From: Omphalotus guepiniiformis
Lineage: Eukaryota > Basidiomycota > Agaricomycetes > Agaricales > Omphalotaceae
Reading direction: 5' to 3'
Assembly (NCBI GenBank): GCA_028554645.1
Contig: JAQOOI010000012.1
Location: 1-64,000 of the forward strand
Length of the DNA stretch: 64,000 nt
Positions 30,928 through 43,051 of the stretch are shown here, in pieces. The position numbers and the translations under genes were made by a program. The notes under the pieces are model-generated. The model was not told the origin of the DNA and did no database searches. It worked only from the letters and a program-made list of their open reading frames with translations. The first letter of the stretch is position 1. Every line of letters begins with the position of its first letter.

Positions 30928-33227
30928 TTGGTTGCTGTTATACGGACCACGCAGTCTAAAATGAGTGTGAGCGCTAAGGAAGCATTGATTTTGGTCGATC
31001 TAGAGTAGAGCCAGGCTTCATAGTTGGCGAAGTTATCATTGGATGGATAGGAGGAGCCGTACCTCCTTGTAGGAAAAGAAGAATACATAAAGCCCATTGT
31101 GGCGAACAAATGGAAGGGTATGACGAATCAATTAATCAATCGGCATTACATTGGAATAGACATGGAGTGAGAGAAGGCTGACTCCTTCGAAGTTGTATTG
31201 TACACCAGCGAATAGTTCCAGAACGCGCGAAGAGGCTCGAATGTCAAGCATTCCACATGGGATTCATAATTGGCTTGACAAGAATCAGCTTATGATCGTT
31301 TCACAGTAGAAAAATGACACACGTCTGCGCACTGACATTTTCCATTGTACTACCATGGCTGGTAAGGCAAGAACGATGAATACCCGTGAACCCTCCACAG
31401 CAAAAGACCCTGCTTAGATAGTGAGTCATTGATGAAAGGGAGACCAAGGACATACTCATTGCGCATTCGAGTAATGGATTGTGTCGTCGGGGTTTTCGTG
31501 AGTTGACTGGGACCCTCGGTGTAAGGGCTGCGTGGACGAACGACCACTACCGCGGATATAAGTCGTCAATAGTGTGGACGCAACCTACGGACAAATCCAA
31601 CTCCCGAGCGACCAAGCAGTGTCCTGCGTATCCGGAGAGGTAAGCTTATACAATACATGGTCAGGTGGAGTGCCTACTCACCGATTTACGCCCTCTACAC
31701 ATGCACCTACTTCATAAGAGTCTACATCACTTTTGTATCGGACTATCATCCCTTGCGCAAGCGACGTCCTGAGATGAGCTCTTGATGGACACTGGGGCAG
31801 AAGACTGGGTGTATCGTGTACGTGTATCTGTATACTTGTAGCATGCAACCACTCAAGTAGCTGGTAAACCGCTGCTCTCGGTATCTCGTGTCAGTGCCGA
31901 GCTGAGATACAAAGAATTAATTCTCTTACTAGCGGAGGCTTCCACTGAGAAATCGCCCATATACAAAGCTGACAGTTGTTCACCAACTCCAGGAGTGTAT
32001 GGTGTACGTGTAAAATGTGCATAATGCACAGGTGGACTCCGACGCGGGTGACCAACGTGTTACGCTGGCATGCGCTTGTGGTGAGTCTTCGACCCACTAA
32101 ACCAATTTCCATTCTGACTGTGGGGAGAGCCTAGGCTACCATGTCCGTTAACCTAGACGTTTGTGGTGAATTATCGTAGATGGCAAATCCTAATCGTCGA
32201 ATACTAATCGTGAGTGTGATAAGTGTGAGCGGGTGATGTTCACAGTAATCAAACAACAGACGTACCCGGTACTGAAGTACGTCTCGTTTACCAAATCCAA
32301 GCGGTTTCACGGCAAATAGTTCTCAGCGGGCACGTAAGGAGTCTCTTCCGGTAAGATTAGGTAGCGAATGAGAGCTTGAGTGTGTACATCGTCCATGATC
32401 AAGGTCAAAAGCAAGAAGTCGCGTTGAAGGTGTTGAGGGCCGGCATTGCTTGAATCCTTTAGCCAAACAAGACACAATATCATCCTTCTATCCGTTCAAC
32501 ATGAACACCAAATTCACTGACGGCTTGCTTTCTCAAACCTATCCAGTGGGACCGACCCACCTATCTTGAGCGTATTGGGTAACGTGTAAGGGCCGCAGGG
32601 ATTCGAGATTGGATTGGAGGTTTTTTCGTGCGTGTTTCTTCGTTCTCGGCGGGGCGGTCTGAGGGGTTGCAGAGTATATGCTCATGTTTCTATAGTGACT
32701 TCAAGACGTCTGTTAAGCATCCAACCCCTCTTGGAAATAGGTGGCTTGCTCGTAGGCAGGCAGCAGCAGGCTCCAGGGTATGGCGATCAACAATCACACC
32801 CAGAAGTCAGCGGGGCGGCATGGTATTTTCAGCGATGCAAACTTCGTGCCTGGAGGCCCTACTTACTTCTAGGTGCGTCCATAGACTTTCTATTTTTACG
32901 CTCTTATGTCAATCACTCGCTCTCAGGAACCAAGATGCTCTTCGCGTTACCGCGAGTATGTATGTATTCATTCAATATGTCGTCAATGCTGTCAGCAGAA
33001 TGAATGAACTTGGTCCGTTGAAAGCGGTACAAAGGAGAGGACGTACAGTACCTCCGACAGCGGAATTCGATGTAATATCAAGTTAGCTCACTTAGGTAGG
33101 CTTTAATGCGCCCTGTGACGAGTTTAATACATTTATTGAACATATATAAGTGAGACATTAGTGCTGCTACATACATACATATCCTTCCCCAGAGAATTTC
33201 TCGATATCGATTATACAATCAACAACA
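30928..33227. other. 2.3 kb without a recognisable gene
   Basis: Only short open frames without family resemblance or consistent splice structure are present (for example 32614-33086 in two overlapping frames). Immediately left of 33228 the sequence looks like a promoter and 5' leader: ATATATAAG near 33141, then ACAATCAACAACA before the ATG. Confidence 0.45.
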
Positions 33228-33638
33228 ATGCGATTCACCTCCGTTCTACTTTCGTTCGCATCTCTCAGTGTAGTCACCTCTGCGGCATCCGGGTCTGTAC
33301 TCACTGAGCGTCAATCCTGCACATCCATCTTCCTTCCATGTCTTCCTGGGTCAACTACTTGCTGCCCAGGTCTTAGCTGTACCAACGGTAGTCCTCTCGG
33401 AGTGAGTTATCCCTTTTTGTTACTTGAAGGTGTCGGACTTGATCATGATCATGAATAGAATTGCATGCCGACTCCTGGAGTATGTGGAGTCGCAGGTGAT
33501 CAATGTAGCACTGCTATTGGGAACACTTGTTGTGCTGGACTCACTTGTTCGGGACTCGATGATGGGGTGAGTTATGTTTTTGGGCTGCCAGTGGGTGGTA
33601 TCTAGATGCTGAATAAAGTTATCTAGACTTGCGAGTAA
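33228..33638 (+). CDS. small secreted cysteine-rich (knottin-like) protein, 97 aa
   Basis: Exons of 174, 108 and 12 nt (33228-33401, 33459-33566, 33627-33638) encode 97 residues. The N-terminus is a typical signal peptide (RFTSVLLSFASLSVVTSA), then a Kex2-like site in LTERQ. The mature part has two cysteine modules of the pattern C..IF.PC.PGS..CCPGLSC and CMPTPGVCG...C...CCAGLTC, and a final TCE. CC doublets and even spacing suggest a disulphide knot. Two other genes in this window (57139-57538 and 59053-59454) have exactly the same exon lengths and cysteine pattern, and a decayed copy lies at 52880-53175. Such proteins are usually extracellular effectors, antimicrobial or inhibitor-like peptides; the actual target is unknown. 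Confidence 0.78.
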
Positions 33639-34186
33639 TTGCGGTCTTATAGATTGTCAGGAATCTATTGATATATGTAGTGAAAAAATGAGATGTTCGT
33701 AGACTATGACAATGTATTCGGCGTACTTATGCGGCGACAATCGACTCAAACACGAATACTCTCCAAGCATCCTCTTCACCTCCAACATACTCGGGTCGCT
33801 CCGTCAAACACGCCCTCCCAATTTAATCAAACGGTGCCGGGAGTACCCAATTGGACATATAATACCACCTAATACCACCTATTAAAGGGAGAGTTCCTCA
33901 AAATGAAATCCGGTTCCGAACATGAGCACATCGCTATTCTCAGTGTATGATAGGCAGTCTGGGTCCTGAGCCCGCGTTATACCAGATTCTGCAGCACACA
34001 TCTGGACAGATCCTACTCCCGTGCACACACAAATATGCATCCTGCATTAGCGGCGAGGGGTTTGTCTTTTTTTGGTTTCTCTTGGGTGTTATTTGAGGGG
34101 TACAGATGGACATCAAAGCAACAATGTACTGCATACATTCATACAAAACAAAATCTGTACATTAACATACATACAAATACATCAAT
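33639..34186. other. intergenic, no gene seen
   Basis: AT-rich spacer between the secreted-protein gene and the 3' end of the minus-strand DUF2264 gene. No open frame with support. Confidence 0.5.
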
Positions 34187-36621
34187 TCAAAAGTCCTTCA
34201 CGCTCGTCTCCTTCATCAACTCCAAAATCGACCCCGGGACAACAGGTCTCTTATCCCACTCTTCTTTCCACTTCTTCTCCTCCTCCTCCTTCTCCTTCGT
34301 CCCTATATTCCTACCTCTACTATCCTCATCAACCACAGGTACACGACCAGACGCAGCAGCAACCTCCGCATCATAGTTAAATGGGTACCCAAACACACCC
34401 GTCACCAACCACTCCTCACGTTCCTTTTCATCTCCTCCAACCTCGGCCTCGTAAAACGCTCGTAACGTAGGCACGACAGCACGAGGAAACATCAACGACG
34501 TATTAGGATCCGTGAGTAATGCGATTCCTCTTCGTGAGGTTGAACGACCAGAATCCAGAACTTGCGACGTAAGATCCACTATACCCGATACACCATATTT
34601 CTTTGAAATCCCTAACGCATGCGTGGGTCCAGAACAAACTTTATCTTCTATTCCATCTTCTTCTTCCTCTTCCTCTTCCTCTTCACCACCACCACCACCA
34701 CCACCGCTGTTCCTCGTCCCAAGATCCTCCTTCCTCGTCCCAGGCGACAACCCAACCGCCCAACCACCTTCCGCAATCCAAAACCTCCTTCTCGTCTTCT
34801 TGCCTGCCCAGGCAACCGGAGAAAACCTGACTCTATGCACACGTAGATACCACATCGGTGCATCTTCACAAGGCGGAACGAGGAACGTCTCAATTGATAG
34901 ATCTGGGTAAGGGTCCCACGTCGATCGAAGGTACACAAGTGAACCAGAACCAGATGACTCGAATCTCGGGTTCTTAGTTTGTCTCCTCGCTCGCCAGCCT
35001 TCACCTCCACCTCCTCCATAGCCATATACACCTCCTTTTCCTTTACTTCCTCCTCCTCCTCCTTCTCCTCCAACCGCGACGACCTCTTCAAACGCAAAAA
35101 CCCCTCCTTCGAAACTATCCCCATTCCCATCACTAACTACAAGCACACTATCCCCTCCCTGCTCCTCCAGCGTCCCACCCGCACCAGAAGGAACGCTATA
35201 CCCAAACGCAGACGAGTACGCAAATTTACCGTATTTCGCCGCGGCGTGTTTGACGGGGTAGGAAGCTTGTTGACCTGATGAGAGGATGAAAGTGTGGTTG
35301 TTCGAGGACGAAGTGAGGTGGAATGCGTGTACGAGTGGTTTACTGGGCGCCGGTAAACTCGGATACACGCCTTCCTCACACGTCCAAAACTCCTCGTCCC
35401 CTCTCATCGCGAGACAGATGAAAAGTTTGAATGCCCAGTAAGGGCTCCCGGGTGAGTTGTAGTTCTCCAGCATGTTCGTATTAGGGTACGCATATCCTAG
35501 CGTGAGTATACCCGAAGGTGTGAACGCACCACGGAGGAGGATTGGGTTGTGTAGCCACGAACGTAGGTTACGCAGGACGAGACCTTTCAGTGTTGGGAGG
35601 GTAAATGGTGTGGGGAGGGTAGACGCTGGGATACAGTATGCGAATGCGGACCAGAATGCCGCTGTGGCGAAGCGGTAGGTTAGGGAGCGGCCAAAGGTTA
35701 TTGAGCGTCCTATGAGACGAAAACTGTCAGTTACGCAAGGTCAAATCATGGGTGCTACTTTACACACCTTGGGGATCAAAATAGTATATGAAATCCAATG
35801 CAAACATCTTTGCTCTCTTCCTAAATTCCTCACACCTCTCCGGATCGATATCTTCTGCAAGTTTGCTATACAGAAGCTGTGCTACTTGGATAGCAAAGGA
35901 AGACGAGTAATAGTCGAGCTGGACGATACCCTCCGGACCATCTCTGGACCATCCGTCGCCGATGTAGAACGTGTCGAGGTGGTCCAAGTCGGACTTCATA
36001 CGTTCGGGGTCGAAGCGGGATGAAGAGACTTTGGAGAGACCTAGATTCGTAAAAACCTAGCACATACCATTAGACAGCTGAAAGAGAGAGAAAAGGAAAG
36101 AAAACACGCACTCTGAACCACAACCAATTAGTACTCGGCATATCCTTATCATTCAACCCACCCAACCAACCCTCAACACCCTTCCTCTCCTCTACATCCA
36201 ACCGTTCCCAAAACACATCACCAGCAACAGCCAATGTATACCCAATAGCAGAACACTCTACCATTCTCTGATCTCTATCCCTCATATTTCCCCAAAACTC
36301 CCTTCCATCCGCCGTGTTCGTACCATTCGCCAATCCACGTACCCACCGCTCAACACCATCATAACTCGACATGCCGTCCCCTCCAGCAATGAGTGACGCC
36401 AGAGCCCACAAAGGCCTCGAGAACCCCTCTAGCTCCGCGGCAACATCATCGAAATGTGCTCCGGTCTCGCCCAAGTGGATCCTCGCTCCTCCAGGCGAAG
36501 TGTACGGAGCCAAAGCATCGAGCATCGTCGTCAGCGCAGAAGCGACATCTTCACGCGTGTGGAGAGGGTTGGAGAGAATTTGCGTATAGAATGTAGATTG
36601 GGGAGTATATGGTACGGACAT
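34187..36621 (-). CDS. DUF2264 domain protein, 773 aa
   Basis: Exons 36621-36112, 36056-35768 and 35709-34187 join in frame to 773 residues. The N-terminal two thirds match the DUF2264 family: [75 protein letters not shown] and [14 protein letters not shown]. This family is thought to fold as an alpha-alpha barrel like glycan-acting enzymes, but the reaction is not established. No signal peptide is seen. The C-terminal part contains several low-complexity insertions (Gly-rich near 35080 and a run of Glu near 34650-34690), lengthening the protein compared with ordinary members. Long plus-strand frames over the same region are shadows of these simple repeats. Confidence 0.88.
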
Positions 36622-37337
36622 TTTTGATGAGAGGTAGAAGAGGATGGGGCGTTATTAAGGGAGTGTCATGGGGGGGACAAAATCTAAATTGTCGGACCGG
36701 GTTTCCCATCCTTTCCCAACGGTCCGACCTTGTCCTCGGGACCTTTCAGAGCTTCAGGACGATCTTCGGGGTGCCTCAGGGTATGCCTCCAAAGCCAACA
36801 ATAGCCACAAAAGCGGCATTATTGAGATAGAGCACCCGCCGGTCGACGATGACCCAAGATGTAAACACAAGACGGAGCGAACTGTCGAACATCTAAGCTG
36901 TTCATTTGAGGGAGTGAGGTGTAGCTGGCAATTTCCTACAGCTAAGGTTTAACGTTTAGAACGAACAGAATTGATGACCATAATTGTTTCTTACCAGCTC
37001 AGTACTCATAACTATCTTCGAGTAGTCCTCCTCTTAGACTAGCGTGTGATGCAAACGTGCTACCGGGCCCAATTCGTAGGCGCGACGACTCAGAAGATGT
37101 AGATGAAAGCTTACACTCTCAAAAGCGCATAGCGATGGCTTTTCATGGCAGAAGTAAGTATTCAAGCAAGGCCGGATTCGGACTATTTTGGTTGCTCTCG
37201 CCGGCGGCCCGGCCTTGGCATGTTCGGATTCCGGAATTCCGCAGTTTTGACAAGAATCGTGTGTACCAATGCCATGCACTTAGCACAATCAAATACATTT
37301 ATGGTCGATTCTTCTGATAGACTCATCCATCTCTAAA
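36622..37337. promoter_or_regulatory. divergent intergenic region between DUF2264 and Zn2Cys6 genes
   Basis: Both neighbours start from this 0.7-kb stretch in opposite directions, so it should hold both promoters. No gene is recognised within it. Confidence 0.5.
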
Positions 37338-39822
37338 ATGTCCACCTCCTCAAGCAAAACTCCCTATGCATCGACGTCGAAACGCAAGAAACCACCAGCC
37401 TGCGATTTTTGCAAATCCCATCGTGTACTTTGCCATCCCCAGCCACCAGGAATATCGTGTCCGCGTTGTTTTGAGAAAGGTGTAGAGTGAGTGTTTCTTT
37501 CCTTTTTTTGACTTCGTCTGGCTATGGATTGTCTTGATGTTCTCTCTCTCTTCAGATGTACGACAACGCCAGTTACTCGTAGGAGAAGAAGAACAAAGGC
37601 GGAGGTTCTACAATCAAGGATGGAAGCGGCGGCTGCGAGTCGAGATGGTGCTGGGAGTGGAAGTGTAGCCGTGAATACTCCTTTGAGCGGACATTCAGAT
37701 GACTCGGAACCCAGCTCGTCTCAATCTCAGACTCCCTCACATTTGGATAGTGGGCTTGTGCCCGCATTATGGAGCCTAGTGCAGCGTAACTCACTCAGTC
37801 TAACCACATTGACCCCTCCAGGCCTCGACCTTCCAGCATCCCTAGTAATCGAACTATTCCGAAGTGCGTCCCATGTAAAACCTTATTAATATCGTTCAAT
37901 TCCTCAAACTCACAGTTTATTGTTTATTCAGGTTTCCGCGACGTACCCCAATTCCACCACCCACTAATGCCCTATAAACGATTAGAATCAACTCTCCAAC
38001 AATCCTCAGGTCAATTATCCCAACTCCCACCTCAAGACCGTGTACTCGTTCAATGCATACTTGCTGTTAGCTCCTTGTCCTCTATGGATCTACATATCAT
38101 AGGCGCAGGGAATTGTTCCGTCGAAGACGTCGATCTCGTATCTTCTCGCCCTTTAATGGTCCATAACGCAGACTTGCGCGAGTACGGTCGAAGACGTGAA
38201 TCAATGTGTCGGAAGCTACGTGAGGATGCTGTGAGGTCGGCGACTACAGAGGGTGTTACGATTAATGTTTCGCAAGAGAATGCTGCGTCTTGTGTGCTAT
38301 TGGACTTTTTACAATATCGTAAGAGATTATTCATTTTCTTCCTGGTATGGGTGCTAATGAGTCTGCCTTCCTTTTTTTTGATGTAGATGCCACTGGACAG
38401 GGTATCACCCCTTTCGCTTCTGCGTATACCGCCCATCTTCGAAGTATGCAAGAAACTCCGGGATTGACGCTAAGCATCGATACTGGGGATATGCTTAGGT
38501 GGTCTTCGTTTTTGGTGAGTAGGTAATCGTAATGTGGATATCAGATGCGCCTGGTTGACCGGACGAATAGATGCAACATGCGTTAATGGCGCTTTTAAGC
38601 GGCAAATCTATACCGTTGTGAGTTCGAGTTCACTATCTATACTGATTTCATTTGTTACTGACCTGACCACCGCCTTCGTCTTAGTACGAAACATGATCAA
38701 CGTCTTATTTGTGGTGAAGAGCCTCGGTCGTTGGAGGAGGCGCTGAAGATTTTGTTATCTGATGATGCTACACCAGGAGATTTTTTCTTACAATTGCATC
38801 CTCGTAAGTCAGAGTAATGCCCCTCTTTTCCTGCATGGTTACTCAAATGGCGGCGTCGGCGGCAGTGAGCTTATACATCAGTGACCTCGCACGCGAGAAC
38901 TCGGAGCGTCTAACAGGAGGTGCGTACCCAGTCCTACATCCACAACTCCCGCTAGAAACTAACCATTAACATGTAACCCCCCCACAACAGCTTACGCACG
39001 CCGGCAACCATTCGACGAAGCAGCGCTTATAATCCATCTATCTTCACTGGACACACTATACAGGGTAGTCGGTGCATTTAAAAACCGCGCAGACGTTCTT
39101 GTGTCTAATGAGAAAGACACTACTCGTGCTCATTTCATACGATTATGCAAATTCGGTGTTGTGAGCATGTGGGCTTCGCTTATTTTACCTATATACGGTG
39201 ACCTCGAGCATCGTTGTTCGGCTTATTCTTCCTCTTCCTCTGCGACTTCGGGTGATTCAGTTCAGGCTGAAGTCGCTGCCGCTGTTGGTGTTGTTGACGA
39301 AGCAGAAGAAAGAAGCCGCGCACGACTAGAGTTATCTTTCCTTCAAGTCCGAAAAACAGCATTAAAAGCTGCTATTGAAGTAGCTGAATGCCTAACGGCT
39401 GTTCCTTCTATTCATCGGTTGACGCATATAAATTATACGGATATACATAGATGGGCTAGGCTTTTGTTGACTACGATGGATGTTGATGAGGTTAGTACGC
39501 TTGAGAGGGCTTTGGCTTTGGAACGGTGAGCAGGTTTTTTGTTTGGGTTTTTCGTGAGATGGTTCTGAATGTTTTGGTTGATAGTTTTCGAGACGCTCTA
39601 AAGTTAGCCGGATTTTCATGGGTTGATAGGACCGGATTGATTGAAGTCATCGAAGCTAGGTTATCCGATATCGCGGTTGGGTTCGAGCAGGGTTTCTTTT
39701 CGGTCTTGAATGCTGTTACTGGTCCTGATCATGAACAATCTTTGACGTCTGGACTTTTGACTTCTAATACCCTAAATGGCGCTGGTTTTACGATAGAGGA
39801 TTATACTACATTGAATATATGA
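37338..39822 (+). CDS. Zn2Cys6 transcription factor
   Basis: The first exon (37338-37486) encodes the binuclear zinc cluster: CDFCKSHRVLCH, then CPRCFEKGVEC completed by exon 2 at 37556, spacing C-x2-C-x6-C-x8-C-x2-C-x6-C. A basic linker (RRRRRTKAEVLQ) follows. About eight exons encode the remainder, a helical middle-homology-like region (LVIELFR, FHHPLMPYKRLE, LVQCILAVSS, FRLCKFG-type segments), ending in DYTTLNI at 39822. The layout is that of a fungal Gal4-type regulator with N-terminal DNA binding and C-terminal regulatory part. The neighbouring DUF2264 gene is divergent and could be a target; that is only a positional hint. Inner exon borders after 38300 were traced but not all verified. 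Confidence 0.87.
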
Positions 39823-40648
39823 TAATTTGGGACCTTTGCTTGTAGCCCGCTAGCTTTCTCCTTCTTCCCTGGGATTACAGTGTATATATGCGTGTGTAAC
39901 TTGAAAGAACCAGGCAGGGAACGACGTCGTATCGTATCGTATCGTATCGTATCGTATTGTAGCGCATTGTTGTTATCGTAGCATTCGCCCTAGGGTCTAC
40001 ACTATAAACATATCCCCTGCTATGCTATGCCATGCCATGATATACTCTATATCATCATATCATATCGTACCATAGTATTCATACACCGCGCGCACCCGCA
40101 GCTTTCGCAACTGCATAGTGACCTTGTAAACATTGTAAACAAGGAACAGTAGAAGAGCGTCAAGTCAGGGTACATAGAAGGGATATATATATGAATGTAT
40201 GCGTACGAGTAAACAGGGATGGGATGGACGTAACAGAGTACGTGAGTAGGAGGAACTTGCCCCGTGAATTGAGGATTGAGGAAGGTAAGGGAAGAAATGT
40301 ACAAGATTAATAAATAATAATTCATGGGTGAATTAGGAATGGTGGGGATGAGTGCGTTTGGGGTAAGTTGAGGAAAAGGAAGAGGAGCTGGCGTGGAAAT
40401 AATGTATGGATAATTCGACGAGAAGGAGAAGGGAAGAGGGGACGCGTTTGTCCGTTTATCTGACTGGTTGGTTGCCTGACCGGAAAGAAACGAGATGGGT
40501 AAGGTAACAAGAAAAGAGAGGGAGAGGTGGGGGGAGGGAAGGGGCAAGAGAGAGATGAGTGTCGAAAAGCAATGGTATGGTATGGCCCAGGAACCGGGAT
40601 GGGGTAGATAAAGAGGGTAGGGAACCCTGTAAGCCCTACTCCAACATT
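39823..40648. repeat. intergenic with a (ATCGT)n microsatellite
   Basis: At 39928-39957 the pentamer CGTAT is repeated six times in a row, followed by looser TATCAT and ATGCC copies up to about 40080. The rest is AT-rich spacer between two convergent genes; no gene seen. Confidence 0.6.
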
Positions 40649-42237
40649 CTACCCCTCAGTCCCCTGCGTCCCCGACCCCGCCCCAGTCAACTGAGGATCA
40701 ATCCCCTCATGTCCTCCTCTCGCTCCTCCCCCAGCTCCTCCACCTCCAGGCCCACCACCAGCTTTCGCACCAGTACCAACAGCAGCAGCAGCAGCAGCCG
40801 CCGCAGCCTGCGCCTGAAAAGGCGTAGGCAAAACAAGTGACCTATGAAATCTCGCTCGGAATTCATTCGCTGATGTATCTGTCGTCGGGTTTGCACCAGT
40901 ACCAGCACCTGTACCCGCATTCGTGTTCGTCGAATTGGCGTTATTAGAGGCGGAAGGATTATTGGTGTTGTTGGGCCCAGTGGGTCCCGTGGTGGTAGTA
41001 CTGTTAGTTGATGACGTAGAGGCTGTTGAGGACGATGCGGAATCTGGTGCTGGTGCGCCGCCGGGAGCGGTGGGACCTGTATTTGCGGATGTTGTTGAAG
41101 CTGGGGTAACGAATGATGGGTGGGGATGACCAGCTGCTAATGAGGCGTAGTGGGCAGGTAAAGGTGTTCCTTGTTGTTCGTAGTGATGTCTTCTCTAAAA
41201 ACCCAACGTATCAGCTACGATATCACGATACACAAAAAGAATTCAACACTCACCTGCCTATCCCACTGATCCCAAGCATCAGCGATAATAGGTTCAAGAC
41301 TAACAAGCTCGTCGTTCGTCATCTGAAGAGTATTCAACAGATGCTGCTTGAGCAGCGGTGCGCACGAAAACGACAGCAGAAGCGTCGTAGCGAACGTTTG
41401 ACCACCGTGGCCTTGACCCTGCGGGAACGGTGGTTCGTGTCCGTGTCCATGGTCAATAGGATGGTGGGAATGACCTAAACCAGGAGGATGGGTCATATCT
41501 GGCGTTAAAACCACTTGATGATACGCGGTTGGATAGCCTAGTTCGTCCCCTGGACCACCCTGAGTAGGATGTCCAATACCCATCCCATGAGGATCACCGA
41601 CTAACGCTCCTTGACCGACATTCCCCATATCCTCACCCAACTCACGCATCTTCCGCGCTTTAACCAACGCTCGATGCTTCCTCTGTCGATCCCTAGCAGC
41701 AATCCTAACTCTATCCCTCCGAGAACGTTCCTCAGGTGTTAAATCAGGATCGTACTCTCCTCCAGCACTACCATTCGCACCTCCGCCACCGCTAGACGGT
41801 ACTTCGTCGCTTTCACTAGCACCAGCACCACCGTGAGACGATAACGTCGTAGAGTGATGATGCTGTTGTTGTTGTTGTAGTTGTTGTTGGTGTATATGAT
41901 GTGGAAGAACTTGTTGTACCTGCGGTTGTTGTTGAGGATGTAGATGGACGCCCTGCACATGATGGTACCCCACCTGCTGCTGCGCCTGTACCTGTGCCTG
42001 TACTTGAGCTTGGGCCTGTTGCTGCTGAACAGTAACACCAAGTCTATCCCGCTCTCTCTTCCTTCGCTGCCTTTCGGCTGCTTTTTCGCGCTTGATCCGT
42101 TGACTGGGCGTCTCGTTCTCCCTGTTCCTCTTCCGTGAACCAGAGGATCCTGGGGACCCACCTGGGTGAGGGATAACAGTTACGGGGCCTAGAGATGAAG
42201 GTTGGAGAGATGTTGGATCGGTTAGAAGTGAATTCAT
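40649..42237 (-). CDS. Gln-rich nuclear protein with basic regions, 509 aa
   Basis: Exons 42237-41254 and 41194-40649 join through a 59-nt intron. Near residues 35-60 a strongly basic stretch (SQRIKREKAAERQRRKRE) is followed by a Gln/His-rich segment. A second basic block (RSRRDRVRIAARDRQRKHR) lies near residues 170-200. Beyond it come a conserved-looking helix (TLQMTNDELVSLEPIIADAW) and a Thr/Asn/Ala/Gly-rich tail. The composition is typical of a fungal transcriptional regulator; the basic blocks resemble bZIP basic regions but no leucine zipper is clear. The Gln and Asn runs come from CAA/CAG and AAC repeats and may vary in length. The plus-strand frames over this gene are repeat shadows. 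Confidence 0.72.
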
Positions 42238-43051
42238 TAATGGCTCTTGTTTCTGGGTTCGTTGTTCCTGCCTTCCTGCGTCTTTGTATTGCTGTCCCTT
42301 CTCGTTTCTCTCTCTCTTTCTTATCCTTCACTCAAGAAAATAAAAAGTCCAATTCCTGCGGGTAATCCTCCCAAAAGCTATAGTGACTGCCCGTGACAGT
42401 GAACACGCCGAGTTGCGTGAATTGAAGGGGGTAGTGACAAGCCCCCGTTATTTCGTGACGCTGACCCGACGAAAGTGTGAGGGGGATGTGACGACGAGTG
42501 AACGGTAAGAATGCGTACGAAGAATGTCACAGAGGTTTGTGGAAAAGGCTGACGCAGGCTGGTGGCGTGGGATAAGCAGGTCAGGTGACAGGTGCACAAA
42601 TGAGGTCCCTGGCACCAATTCCCTTTCTAACTTGTATTCAATGCTTCTCTCACAGGAGCGCGGAATCTACTTCAGGGCAGGCCAGGAAAGACCTTGAAAT
42701 AACCTATTTATCGCGACGAATTCACATAGTACAATCTTGACGAATGCTTATAACAGACTTGTAAGGATGTCAGCAAATCGACCGAGGTTGCTCCAACAGA
42801 GCACTGTTACTGCCCTGGCTGATCGCGACGTGGCATGCTGCGCGCGCGTCAAGTCGAAAGTATATTTGCACTCAGCAAAATACCATCATCACTTCCTGAC
42901 CTTTCTCTCTTTCTTCTCTCTTTCTTTTCTTTCTCTTCCGTCTTGCCTCTATCAAACTGGAATAATTCACGGCAAAAGAAGATTTAAAAAAGGATCACAC
43001 GGACCCTACATAACCCTGACCTAACCTAAAGCAAAACCCTCCCCCCATCAT
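42238..43051. promoter_or_regulatory. divergent intergenic region upstream of the PMT gene
   Basis: The region separates two divergently transcribed genes. It has a pyrimidine-rich tract at about 42895-42960 (CTTTCTCTCTTTCTTCTC type), a common feature of fungal core promoters, and CCTAACCTAAAGC close to the PMT start. No gene seen. Confidence 0.55.

Noticed and set aside
34512..35278. Plus-strand Ser/Pro-rich frames opposite the DUF2264 gene
   Set aside because: Antisense shadows of simple Glu/Gly-coding repeats in a well-supported minus-strand gene.
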